Below, one piece after another: positions 17,523-25,387 of a stretch of DNA of 64,000 bases. How positions within the stretch are numbered: position 1 is the stretch's first letter; each line of letters opens with the position of its first letter. The DNA comes from CADDYT01 sp035294125 (lineage in GTDB: Bacteria; Chloroflexota; Ktedonobacteria; Ktedonobacterales; Ktedonobacteraceae): the NCBI GenBank assembly GCA_035294125.1, contig DATGLM010000070.1:31184-95183 (forward strand), written 5' to 3'. A program made the position numbers and the translations under genes. The notes under the pieces were generated by a model. That model searched no databases and was not told the DNA's origin. It saw only the letters and a list, made by a program, of their open reading frames with translations.

Positions 17523-17552
17523 GCATCCTCCTCATATTCGCTAACACAAGAC

Positions 17553-17601
17553 AAAAAGCGGTAGGTGTACCATATCGGATATGACATGCCCACCGCTTTT
17601 T
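17553..17601. terminator. Imperfect inverted repeat with A and T tracts (bidirectional terminator)
   Basis: The arm AAAAAGCGGT-GGTGT pairs imperfectly with ATGCCCACCGCTTTTT, continuing into a TATC/GATA stem top. The A tract on one side and T tract on the other let it act as an intrinsic terminator in either direction. It probably ends transcripts from the S51 peptidase gene before the S9 gene. Confidence 0.65.
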
Positions 17602-17612
17602 GCAATCTACTA

Positions 17613-17721
17613 CCTTTGCACCTGATCTTTTCGGGCTTGATGGCATACTCTTCCCAGGTGGAAGCCGGGAAGAATCAGCAAGGATCAGACCCTTTACCAG
17701 CCTCTCGTCTGAGATTGAAAC
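17613..17721 (+). ncRNA. Unidentified ~110-nt conserved intergenic element, copy B
   Basis: Diverged copy of the element at 4191-4300: the same order of blocks, nearly the same total length (109 versus 110 nt) and the same TTGAAAC end. Its middle holds a strong hairpin, TCTTCCC/GGGAAGA (around 17649-17673), which copy A lacks. CAGAC/GTCTG forms a stem near the 3' end on the plus strand. It sits between a terminator-like hairpin (17553-17601) and the stop codon of the S51 peptidase gene. No gene product or known RNA family is recognised. Confidence 0.4.
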
Positions 17722-17723
17722 AC

Positions 17724-18440
17724 CTACACATCCATAATAAAATTATCCTTGAAGCTCTCGCCAGCTCTGTACTCCGTTGGTTCACCGTTGTGATAGAGTG
17801 TCACCGAACCGGCGCCGTAGACGTGCCAGCCAACTTTGGAGCCGCCGTGAGCGTCATCGATCATGCCGGTCTGCTCATCAATGCCAACGAGGACGACAGT
17901 GGGCAGCTTGGTCGACAGGAGTTTAGCCCAGCCTTTGCCGAAGTTGTTAAAGTGCGGCAGGACGCAGGTATTGGGCAGCAGATTCAGCCCCTCGGCGACC
18001 AGCGACTGCTGCGGATCATAGTAATACTGGCAGAACACCATCGCCCCGGCGCTGCTCCCGCCCAGCACAGCCCCGGCCTCGTAAGCCTCCAGCGCCGCCT
18101 GCCAGCATAACGTATCCTTCAGCGTCTCGGCCAGGTAGCCGGGGAAGCCGCCGAGCAGGTAGATCAGGTTCGACTGGCGTAGCTTTGCCGCGATATCGGG
18201 ATCGTTGGCCGTTTGCCTGTCGATAATGGGCAGCGATTCCACGTGGCGCGCCCCCAGACTGCGAAACCACAGCACGCCATTACGGCCCGCGTTCTGATCA
18301 TTTTTGTCCGGCGCGGCAGCCGTCGGGATGATGCTGATAAGCGCGTCTTCACCGCCGGCGAGCTTGATTGCCACGCGGTCGGGTTCCGACATCATCCCGC
18401 CAAACTCCATACCGCCTTCCAGTAGAATATGTCCGGCCAT
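17724..18440 (-). CDS. S51-family peptidase (cyanophycinase-like)
   Basis: 238 residues. Signatures of the class I glutamine amidotransferase-like S51 family are visible: N-terminal MAGHILLEGGMEFGG, the LIYLLGGFPG strand-turn and the nucleophile-elbow serine in VLGGSSAGAMVFC; a DEQTG segment follows. Family members are serine peptidases that cut Asp- or beta-aspartyl-containing peptides (peptidase E, cyanophycinase). Start 18440 is chosen because GGAGGTG precedes it; a 120-nt upstream extension to 18560 is non-conserved in appearance. With the S9 peptidase downstream and a ggt/peptide transporter nearby, it fits a peptide-salvage neighbourhood. Confidence 0.8.
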   Translation of the reverse strand: MAGHILLEGGMEFGGMMSEPDRVAIKLAGGEDALISIIPTAAAPDKNDQNAGRNGVLWFRSLGARHVESLPIIDRQTANDPDIAAKLRQSNLIYLLGGFPGYLAETLKDTLCWQAALEAYEAGAVLGGSSAGAMVFCQYYYDPQQSLVAEGLNLLPNTCVLPHFNNFGKGWAKLLSTKLPTVVLVGIDEQTGMIDDAHGGSKVGWHVYGAGSVTLYHNGEPTEYRAGESFKDNFIMDV

Positions 18441-18760
18441 AAACACCTCCATCTCGTATTGTAGACGCTCAAGCGTCACAAAACCATTCACAGATGAACT
18501 ATCTATTTCACGGATAAAGGTGTATTGCCGTGTCTGTTGCCTGTCTATGCCTTGAACCACGCTCCAGGAGCATTGGAAGGATAGCCAGGCGACTGATAGA
18601 CAGCGTCGAGGACTATAGTGTTACTATCATGCCACAAATGCTGAGCCTACAGGACGATTTCGTCAATATGCGACAAATCAGGGCGCACCTTAACCGCTTT
18701 TCAGAGTACACTGGAGATAAAGTAAGCAGTTTAGACAAAAGGCAGAAGGAGCTATTCTAA
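18441..18760. other. Divergent intergenic region (S51 peptidase / DinB-like)
   Basis: About 320 bp between divergent genes. A short plus-strand frame (18530-18760) ends directly before the DinB-like start but has unremarkable composition and no clear ribosome site. Nothing firmer is seen. Confidence 0.3.
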
Positions 18761-19252
18761 ATGGCAGAAACGATGACAAGGGGTGTACTACTCGGCAACA
18801 TCCAGGAAGGATACAACCAGCTTGAGGCCCTGCTGGCCTCTTTGAGTGAGGAACAGATGCTGATGCCGGAGGTAAATGGCCCATGGTCGGTCAAGGACAA
18901 CATTGCCCATTTGACGGCGTGGCATAACTACACGCTGGAGCGGCTTGGGAGCTTGCTGGCAGGCGAAGAGCCGCCCGCGTTCATGCCGGGGCTGACGACA
19001 GAGGATGAGGAAAACGAATACATCTACCAGCAGAACAAAAACCATCCCCTGGCCGAAGTGCTGACGGGCTTCCGCGCCTCCTACCAGCGCATGTACAATA
19101 CAGTTCAGGCGTTGAGTGAGGAGATGCTGAACCGACATTTCCCTGGCCGCACAAACAGCTATCCCGCCTGGCGCTTTATCGCGGGCAATACCTACGAACA
19201 CTACCAGGAACACGGCGACATTATTCGCGATTGGCTGAGCCGTGTTCCATAA
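18761..19252 (+). CDS. DinB/ClbS-DfsB-like four-helix-bundle protein
   Basis: 163 residues, all-helical. NGPWSVKDNIAHLTAWHN in the first third is the metal-site helix typical of the DinB/DfsB superfamily, and a second His-bearing helix occurs near the end (TYEHYQEHGDIIRDW). Family members include thiol-dependent transferases and the colibactin self-resistance protein ClbS; the substrate here is unknown. The start is supported by AAGGAGC 9 nt upstream. It stands alone between divergent and convergent minus-strand genes. Confidence 0.8.
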   Translation: MAETMTRGVLLGNIQEGYNQLEALLASLSEEQMLMPEVNGPWSVKDNIAHLTAWHNYTLERLGSLLAGEEPPAFMPGLTTEDEENEYIYQQNKNHPLAEVLTGFRASYQRMYNTVQALSEEMLNRHFPGRTNSYPAWRFIAGNTYEHYQEHGDIIRDWLSRVP

Positions 19253-19313
19253 AGGTAAGGAGAGCGACGGTCATGTGTTCTGGCCGCTGCGCCAGCTATT
19301 ATCCTTAATCCTT

Positions 19314-20228
19314 CTATGACGACTCAACTCTCCCACTATCCTTTGAGCGGGGGTCGAGGTAATCGCGTAAAGCATCGCCCAGGATGTTGAGGCTCAGGAC
19401 GACGAGGACAATGGCGAGGGTGGGACCCAGCAACATCCAGGGGTCGCTGGTGAGATATACCTGCGCCTCGCTGATCATCGAACCCCAGTCGGGAGTGGGC
19501 GGCTGCACGCCCAGACCCAGGAAACTCAGCGTCGACTCATCGAGAATGGCGAGCGAGATGGAGATAGTCGCCTGGACAAGCAGCGGGGCGAAAATATTGG
19601 GCAGGATATGGCGGAACATGATCTTATAGGCGTGCGTCCCACTCACGACGGCGGCAGTCACATAGTCCTGGTTCGCCGCCTGTAGTGTCTGGCCGCGTGC
19701 GAGACGAGCATAGATAGGGATGCGCACGATAGCCAGCGCGATCAAGACATTGATAATGCTCGGCCCCAAAGCCGCGACAATTGCCAGGGCAAGGATCAGC
19801 GATGGAAAGGACAGCAAGGCATCGATGACCATGACGATAATCTGATCAATCCAGCCCTGGAAATACGCGCCGAGGATGCCCAGCACCGTCCCCAGCAAAC
19901 CCCCAACCAGAATAGAGGCCAGACCCACCGTCAGAGAGATGCGCGTCCCATAAATCACCCGGCTCAGTTGATCTCGACCCAGATCATCAGTCCCCAGAGG
20001 ATGCGCCAGCGTCGGCCCCTGCTCCGCAATCGCTGGATGATACAGCAGAGGCGGGTAGGGACTGATGAACGGCGCGAAAATAGCGGCGATAACGAACGCG
20101 AGCAAAATGACGCCAAACCACAGACGCGGATCATGCGCGAACGTATGGAATGCACGCGCTAGCCACCGTAACGATTTTGCTTCTGGCTGGCCGGTAGCCA
20201 CCTCTGGTTGTTGAATTCCTGTTGCCAC
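19314..20228 (-). CDS. Peptide ABC transporter permease, DppC/OppC family
   Basis: 304 residues. The N-terminal domain and first membrane span (WFGVILLAFVIAAIFAPFISPY) are followed by LAHPLGTDDLGRDQLSRVIYGTR, the signature of DppC-type permeases. The core BPD_transp_1 domain has about five more spans, and the EAA-type loop that contacts the ATPase is visible (AAVVSGTHAYKIMFRHILPNI). It forms the channel with the DppB-type protein encoded 50 bp upstream, with which it shares an operon. No ATPase gene of this system is present in the window. Confidence 0.92.
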   Translation of the reverse strand: MATGIQQPEVATGQPEAKSLRWLARAFHTFAHDPRLWFGVILLAFVIAAIFAPFISPYPPLLYHPAIAEQGPTLAHPLGTDDLGRDQLSRVIYGTRISLTVGLASILVGGLLGTVLGILGAYFQGWIDQIIVMVIDALLSFPSLILALAIVAALGPSIINVLIALAIVRIPIYARLARGQTLQAANQDYVTAAVVSGTHAYKIMFRHILPNIFAPLLVQATISISLAILDESTLSFLGLGVQPPTPDWGSMISEAQVYLTSDPWMLLGPTLAIVLVVLSLNILGDALRDYLDPRSKDSGRVESS

Positions 20229-20278
20229 ACTCTTCTCCTCAATCTGGAGCCGAACAACGGATAGCGCTAATCTACCAG

Positions 20279-21226
20279 CTACCGCTCATATCGTATGCGT
20301 GGATCAAGGAACGCATAGCAGATATCGACCAGTAAATTAGCGGCCATATAGGAAAATGCCGCCAGTAAGACGACCCCCTGAACGACCGGGTAATCTTTCG
20401 ACAGGATGCTCATAATAGTCAACTGACCAATGCCGGGCCAGAGAAAGATCGTCTCCACAATGAATGCCCCGGCCAGGATCGAACCTATCTGCAAGCCAAT
20501 GAGCGTGAGCACCGGCAGAAAGGCATTCCTGAGAGCGTGGATGTAGGCCACGCGGCGTTCCGATAGACCCTTAGCCCGCGCCGTTCGTATGTAATCCTGT
20601 CCCATCGACTCAATCATATTCGCTCGTATCTGCCGCATGTTGACGGCAACCACACCCGTTCCGAGCGTCACCATCGGCAGGATAAGATCACGGACGTTGG
20701 CAAGCGGGTCTTGAGTGAACGGCACATAGCCACCCGGAGGAAAAAGCCGGATGGAGACGGCAAAAAAGAAGATGAGCGCAAGCCCCAGGATGAAGACCGG
20801 GATAGCGGTACTGATCAAACTGAAGACGTTTACCAGCCAGTCACCCAGAGAACGTTGGTGTGTGGCGGAGTAGATGCCCAGGGGGATCGCGGGGATTAGT
20901 GAGTAGAGCAGGGCGCAGAGACCCAGTTCTACCGTTACAGGCAGCCTCTGCCCGATCGCCTGCACCACCGGCTGCTGAAGCTGGATAGATTCCCCCAGAT
21001 TGCCGTGCAGCGCCTGCCACAGCCAGAGCACAAATTGTACCGGCAGTGGTTTATCCAGCCCCAACTGCCTGTCCAGAGCCGCGACCGTTTGCGGAGTCGC
21101 GTATTCTCCCAGCAGAACACGCGCGGGATCGCCGGGGACGAGGTGAATCATCATAAATGTCAGGAAGCTGACAAGCAATGCGACGGGAAACATGAACAGA
21201 ATCCGCCGCAGGATATAGCGAATCAC
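20279..21226 (-). CDS. Peptide ABC transporter permease, DppB/OppB family
   Basis: 315 residues, six predicted membrane spans. It begins with the classic MIRYILRRILFMFPVALLVS and carries HLVPGDPARVLLGE, diagnostic of DppB-type permeases. The EAA loop TARAKGLSERRVAYIHALRN sits before the last spans. The gene lies between the substrate-binding lipoprotein (upstream) and the DppC-type permease (downstream). An 18-bp-arm inverted repeat lies at 21284-21327 between it and the lipoprotein gene and may lower read-through, as is common where the binding protein is needed in excess. Confidence 0.92.
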   Translation of the reverse strand: MIRYILRRILFMFPVALLVSFLTFMMIHLVPGDPARVLLGEYATPQTVAALDRQLGLDKPLPVQFVLWLWQALHGNLGESIQLQQPVVQAIGQRLPVTVELGLCALLYSLIPAIPLGIYSATHQRSLGDWLVNVFSLISTAIPVFILGLALIFFFAVSIRLFPPGGYVPFTQDPLANVRDLILPMVTLGTGVVAVNMRQIRANMIESMGQDYIRTARAKGLSERRVAYIHALRNAFLPVLTLIGLQIGSILAGAFIVETIFLWPGIGQLTIMSILSKDYPVVQGVVLLAAFSYMAANLLVDICYAFLDPRIRYER

Positions 21227-21283
21227 AAGAACACCCCTCTAAGCCTATCATCCTGCATGCCATTGCAAAACTGCCCGGATATA

Positions 21284-21327
21284 TCATTGTGAGCGCAGCG
21301 AGAGTTTCTTCGCTGCGCTCACAATGA
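21284..21327. repeat. Inverted repeat, 18-bp perfect arms
   Basis: TCATTGTGAGCGCAGCGA (21284-21301) pairs with 21310-21327 around an 8-nt loop. Its first 13 bases match the repeat at 6035. It lies between the binding-protein and permease genes and would form a stable RNA hairpin without a U tract, suggesting mRNA stabilisation or partial termination rather than full stop. Confidence 0.8.
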
Positions 21328-21346
21328 CATGCGAAACAGTTCTTTT

Positions 21347-22939
21347 CTACGAAGCCACGTACACACTGGCAAAATTCATCAATCCCGTGGGCAGGATCGT
21401 GAAATTTTTGATATTGGTTGTCGTTGCCTGCTCGTTTACTCCAAAGTTGATGAACACGTAGGGAGCATCCTGCAAGATCAACCGCTGCGCCTGCTGGTAG
21501 TCCGAAGTGCGCGTGGCCTGATCGCTGCTCGCCCGCGCAGCATCAAGGAGCGAGTCCACCTGCGGATTCGAGTACTGCATGTCGTTAAAGCCCCCGCCAG
21601 TATGGAACCACGAATATATATTCCCGTCCGGGTCGGGGCGACCGCTCCATCCTATCAGAGCCGCCTGGAAGTTAAAGGCAGACGTGTCGTTAAGCAGTGT
21701 TGTAAACGTTTCCTGTTTGATATTTACCGTGATACCGGCTGGCTGCAGTTCCGACTGGATGAACTGCGCCTCCTGTGTATTCAGCGGAGAGCCACTGGTA
21801 ATCAACAGCGTAAAGCTCACGCCATTTGGTTTGCCGCCCCGGGCAAGTTCAGATTTGGCATTGCTGATGTTGTAGCTGTAGGGTGCAAAGCTGCTGTCGT
21901 AGGCCCAGCTTGCCGGTGAAAGCGGACCCTGAGCGACAACGCCAATATTTTTCAAGACAGTCGTGACAATCTCCTGCCGGTTCACTCCCCACTCGATAGC
22001 GCGGCGAATGTGGACGTTGTTGAGTGGCGCAACCTTTGTGTTGAGCATGAATCCGAAGAAGCTCAACCCCGGCTGCTGCTTATAAACCAGGCTGGAATTC
22101 GTCTTTGCCTGGGCCACTTCGGTCGGGCCAAGATCATCGGCGACGCTGATGGTGCCGGTTTCAAGGTTGGAGTACATCACGCTCTCATTGGTGATGGGAA
22201 CGTAGGTAATCGATTGCAGGTACGGTAAGGCATTTCCCTGAGCATCTTTGAGCCAGTAATGGGGATTCTTTACGATGGTGAGATGATCGCCTTTGACCCA
22301 TTGTTGAAAGATGAAAGGGCCGGAACCAGCATCTACCGGGTCATCGGCCAGATTGCTCCCCAGCTTCTGCACGGCTGTCGGCGAGAGCATCATCCCGGCG
22401 CGGTCGGTCAACGCGGCCAGCAGGGGTGAAAAAGGCTTTTTCAAGGTGAACATCACGTGAGAGGAATCCACTGCTGTCACCGACTTTACACTGGATATCT
22501 CGCTGTAGCGCGGCGAAGTTGGTGCGTTCAATATGCGGTTGATATTGAAGACAACCGCGTCGGCATTAAACGGCGTGCCATCCTGAAACTTCACGTCTGT
22601 ACGCAAGGTGAAGACAAGCTGCGTCGGAGACGTGTACGACCACGATGTGGCGAGGTCTGGTACGATGTTGTTGCTGGCATCGAGCCTGACCAGCGTATCA
22701 TAGATGTTCAGCATGACCTGACGGTCGTACAACGAAGTTGATTGTAGCGGGTCGAGCGTAGTCACGTCGGCATCAAGTCCGACCTTGATAGTGCCACCAT
22801 ACTTCGATGACGTCGTGCCGGTGGTTGGAGTGCTGCTGCCACCACACGCGGCTAGAATGGTGACTAAAGAGAGGATGACTACGAACTGGAAAAATACCTT
22901 CTGTGAGCGAATGCATCGTACCAGGAGTTGATGCTTCAT
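21347..22939 (-). CDS. Peptide ABC transporter substrate-binding lipoprotein (family 5)
   Basis: 530 residues. It begins with a basic n-region and hydrophobic core ending in a lipobox (VTILAACGG), so it is exported and lipid-anchored at Cys ~32. The mature part shows SBP_bac_5 features: GLDADVTTLDPLQSTS, the FTLRTDVKFQDGTPFNADAVVFNINR motif and AIEWGVNRQEIV. It binds peptides or related solutes and delivers them to the two permeases encoded downstream. Start 22939 has GGAGGGA 8 nt upstream; the longer frame to 23188 runs into the ggt gene and is not credible. Operator-like half-sites lie just upstream. Confidence 0.9.
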   Translation of the reverse strand: MKHQLLVRCIRSQKVFFQFVVILSLVTILAACGGSSTPTTGTTSSKYGGTIKVGLDADVTTLDPLQSTSLYDRQVMLNIYDTLVRLDASNNIVPDLATSWSYTSPTQLVFTLRTDVKFQDGTPFNADAVVFNINRILNAPTSPRYSEISSVKSVTAVDSSHVMFTLKKPFSPLLAALTDRAGMMLSPTAVQKLGSNLADDPVDAGSGPFIFQQWVKGDHLTIVKNPHYWLKDAQGNALPYLQSITYVPITNESVMYSNLETGTISVADDLGPTEVAQAKTNSSLVYKQQPGLSFFGFMLNTKVAPLNNVHIRRAIEWGVNRQEIVTTVLKNIGVVAQGPLSPASWAYDSSFAPYSYNISNAKSELARGGKPNGVSFTLLITSGSPLNTQEAQFIQSELQPAGITVNIKQETFTTLLNDTSAFNFQAALIGWSGRPDPDGNIYSWFHTGGGFNDMQYSNPQVDSLLDAARASSDQATRTSDYQQAQRLILQDAPYVFINFGVNEQATTTNIKNFTILPTGLMNFASVYVAS

Positions 22940-22988
22940 GAACAGTCCCTCCATGCTAGACGACAGTGTCAGATAATGTGGGTTCCAT

Positions 22989-23030
22989 TGTTCAGCTAAT
23001 CGAACAGTACGTACTGCTATATGAACAGTA
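22989..23030. promoter_or_regulatory. Operator-like cluster upstream of the binding-protein gene
   Basis: TGTTC (22989-22993) and GAACA (23002-23006) form a palindrome with an 8-nt spacer. CAGTACGTACTG (23005-23016) is a perfect 12-bp palindrome. GAACAGTA occurs at 23002 and again at 23023, 21 bp apart, i.e. two DNA turns. The cluster lies 50-90 bp before the start codon, where a repressor or activator would act. No regulator gene is adjacent. Confidence 0.5.
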
Positions 23031-23079
23031 TAGTTTGAGAAAAAGCCAATGTCAATGTTTAGTTGCTCCACATCTGGCT

Positions 23080-24678
23080 TTACCAGGCAGCGGCCAGACT
23101 CTCGGCACGCGGATCGGCCCCACCCTGCATCACACCCGTTGACGCATCGAAGGTGATACCCTGCGCATAGCCCATGCCACTTTCCCACGCGCCCACTTCT
23201 TCCACCGGATGACCGAGCTGGCGTAATGCAGCCATCGTCTCCCGTGGGAAACGGCTCTCCATGCGCAGCATCTCTACGCCATTTACCGCGCCGTCTATCC
23301 AGCGCGGCAGCTCGATGGCTTCCTGAATGTTGAGTCCGAAACGCGACGCTGCCGTGTAGACCTGCAGGTGAATCTGGGGCTGCCCATCACCGCCCATAGT
23401 ACCGAAAACCATCGCGGGCCGCCCCTGGCGCAGCGCCATCGAGGGGATCAGGGTGTGCAGCGTGCGTTTGGCAGGAGCAAGCGCGTTGGCAGCAGCGGGG
23501 TCGAGCGAGAAGTACGCGCCGCGATTCTGAAGCACGATGCCAGTATCGTCCACAACGACGCCGCTGCCGAAGCCCATGTAATTACTCTGGATGAGCGAAA
23601 CAACATTGCCTTCCCCATCCGCCGCACAGAGGTAAATGGTATCGCCGCCGAAACGACCGGGAGCGACAGACGATCGCGCTCTGGCCGGGTCAATAAGCGC
23701 CGCTCTCTGTGCCAGGTAGTCCGGCTCGATGAGCGCCGCCGGATTGAAGCGCATGTAAGCAGGGTCGGTAAGATAAGCGTCGCGGTCAGCAAAAGCCAGC
23801 TTCTTCGCCTCGACCTCCATGTGAACTGTATCAGGCGATAGAGGGCCATCGCCGAGGGGGAGCCGGTTCAGGATGCCAAGCATCTGCAAGGCCGTGACGC
23901 CCTGCGTATTGGGAGGCAGTTCATAGATTGTGAGGTCCGCGAATGGCACACCCGGCGGCGTAACCCAATCGCTGCGGTGCGCGGCAAGATCATCTCTGGT
24001 AATCAGGCCACCCTCGCGAGCAAAAAAGACGGCGATCTGCTCCGCGATCTCTCCCCGGTAAAACGTTGCAGCCCCATCTCTGGCGATGGCTCGTAGTGTG
24101 CGGGCCAGCGCAGGAAAGCGGATAATCGACCCAACCGGGGGAACCGGGCCATCAGGCAAGAAGTGCGCGTACCAGGAGCGATGAACGCCTTCTCGCGTGC
24201 TCATACGAGTGAGAGCAGCGTGCAAGTCCGGCCCTACAGCGATACCCTCTTCGGCATAGGAAATAGCGGGGGCAAGCGCCTGTGCCAATCCCAGACGACC
24301 AAAACGCTGCTCCGCCTCATCCCATCCACTGGCGCAGCCTGGGACGGTCACGGTATGGATACCAAGCACGGGCATGGTCGTATAGCCTAGCTCGTGATAG
24401 CGGTCGATGGTTGCCGCCCGCGCCGAACGCCCGCTACCGTTCAGCCCGTAAAGCTTGCCACTGGCAGCATCGTAAATAAGCATAAAAACATCGCCACCCA
24501 GGCCGCAAACAAAGGGGTATACCACCTGGAGCGTAGCGCTTGCCGCAACTGCCGCATCAAGAGCGCTGCCTCCCGCCTTCAGCAGTTCCAGTCCTGCTTC
24601 AGCCGCCAGGTAGTGCGGCGCAACCACCATCCCTCGTCGTGCGAAGGTGACAGGACGATGCAAGATGGACGAAGCCAA
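23080..24678 (-). CDS. ggt: Gamma-glutamyltransferase
   Basis: 532 residues, the usual length. The precursor self-cleaves into two subunits; the catalytic threonine should be the T of GGDTIYLCAADGEGN. Other family marks are GMVVAPHYLAAEAGLELLKAGGSALDAAVA near the N-terminus, FVCGLGGDVFMLIYD, NYMGFGSGVVVDDTGI and LNNR-equivalent LQNRGAYF. It hydrolyses or transfers the gamma-glutamyl group of glutathione and related peptides. No signal peptide is visible at this start, so it may be cytoplasmic, unlike many Proteobacterial Ggt. It sits directly upstream of the peptide transporter genes, consistent with gamma-glutamyl peptide use. Confidence 0.92.
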   Translation of the reverse strand: MASSILHRPVTFARRGMVVAPHYLAAEAGLELLKAGGSALDAAVAASATLQVVYPFVCGLGGDVFMLIYDAASGKLYGLNGSGRSARAATIDRYHELGYTTMPVLGIHTVTVPGCASGWDEAEQRFGRLGLAQALAPAISYAEEGIAVGPDLHAALTRMSTREGVHRSWYAHFLPDGPVPPVGSIIRFPALARTLRAIARDGAATFYRGEIAEQIAVFFAREGGLITRDDLAAHRSDWVTPPGVPFADLTIYELPPNTQGVTALQMLGILNRLPLGDGPLSPDTVHMEVEAKKLAFADRDAYLTDPAYMRFNPAALIEPDYLAQRAALIDPARARSSVAPGRFGGDTIYLCAADGEGNVVSLIQSNYMGFGSGVVVDDTGIVLQNRGAYFSLDPAAANALAPAKRTLHTLIPSMALRQGRPAMVFGTMGGDGQPQIHLQVYTAASRFGLNIQEAIELPRWIDGAVNGVEMLRMESRFPRETMAALRQLGHPVEEVGAWESGMGYAQGITFDASTGVMQGGADPRAESLAAAW

Positions 24679-24852
24679 ATTCTCTTTTCCTTTCCGTCTG
24701 TATCAATATTCTATGCTCTCTTCTCCACCCCTCCCATGCCCTAATAGCACATATGTTAGATTATCATATACACCTTCAGGGAAACGCAACTCCTGATAAA
24801 TACCGGATAGGCATCTTCCCCTACAAGGAAAGAGAATCTGAATCTCGTTCAT

Positions 24853-25065
24853 CTAACGCTCTATACTATGCACGAGGTTAGCCATGTATTCCGTCTCGGC
24901 GATTGCCTCTTCGACCTCACTATCGATCGCAGGAGCCTGCATAGCTATAGACCGTCTCCTCTTATCATACCCCAGCACGCCTGCACCGTACAGGTACATA
25001 CAGCATCTCAGCCCCAGAGCTATCAGAAGACCAACAACAGCTAACGCAAGAAGTAATGACAGCAT
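24853..25065 (-). CDS. Small single-span membrane protein
   Basis: 70 residues. An N-terminal hydrophobic segment (MLSLLLALAVVGLLIALGL) is followed by a Cys-Cys pair, a KRRR basic stop-transfer cluster and an acidic C-terminal tail. The start is well supported by AAGGAGAG 4 nt upstream. No family is recognised. It stands alone between ggt and the PLD-helicase region, in an AT-richer stretch. Confidence 0.55.
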   Translation of the reverse strand: MLSLLLALAVVGLLIALGLRCCMYLYGAGVLGYDKRRRSIAMQAPAIDSEVEEAIAETEYMANLVHSIER

Positions 25066-25387
25066 CGCGCTCTCCTTTCTTCATCTCATCTGGCCTACAG
25101 CGCCCTACCAGCATCCAATGTTGTCACCCTGTGCCAGAGAGCCTTCATCGATTTGCTTACCCAGCTTAATAGCTCCCTTTGCAACTAAACACGGGCAAGC
25201 AAACTGAAAGGAGACATCTATTCGATTAATTCTATATTAGAAAGAGTGTAATAATACATTAGAGAGATTGGAAGGTTATCAGGGAGTTTATGGCATATCC
25301 TTTTCTCAATATGATGGTGATTTTGCGTTCATTCCAGGAGTTACAGTCTGGCAACCAACGGATGTTATCTGGTGAGAAGGTTTAACC
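25066..25387. other. AT-rich intergenic region with a possible coding remnant
   Basis: About 320 bp. A plus-strand phrase ending at TGA 25373-25375 reads YQGVYGISFSQYDGDFAFIP then GVTVWQPTDVIW; it is protein-like but has no start codon after an upstream in-frame stop. It may be the 3' end of a lost gene that preceded the PLD-helicase gene. Otherwise no feature is seen. Confidence 0.3.

Noticed and set aside
18530..18760. Plus-strand 76-codon frame ending just before the DinB-like gene
   Set aside because: Weak composition, no ribosome site and overlap with the S51 gene's leader; treated as untranslated.
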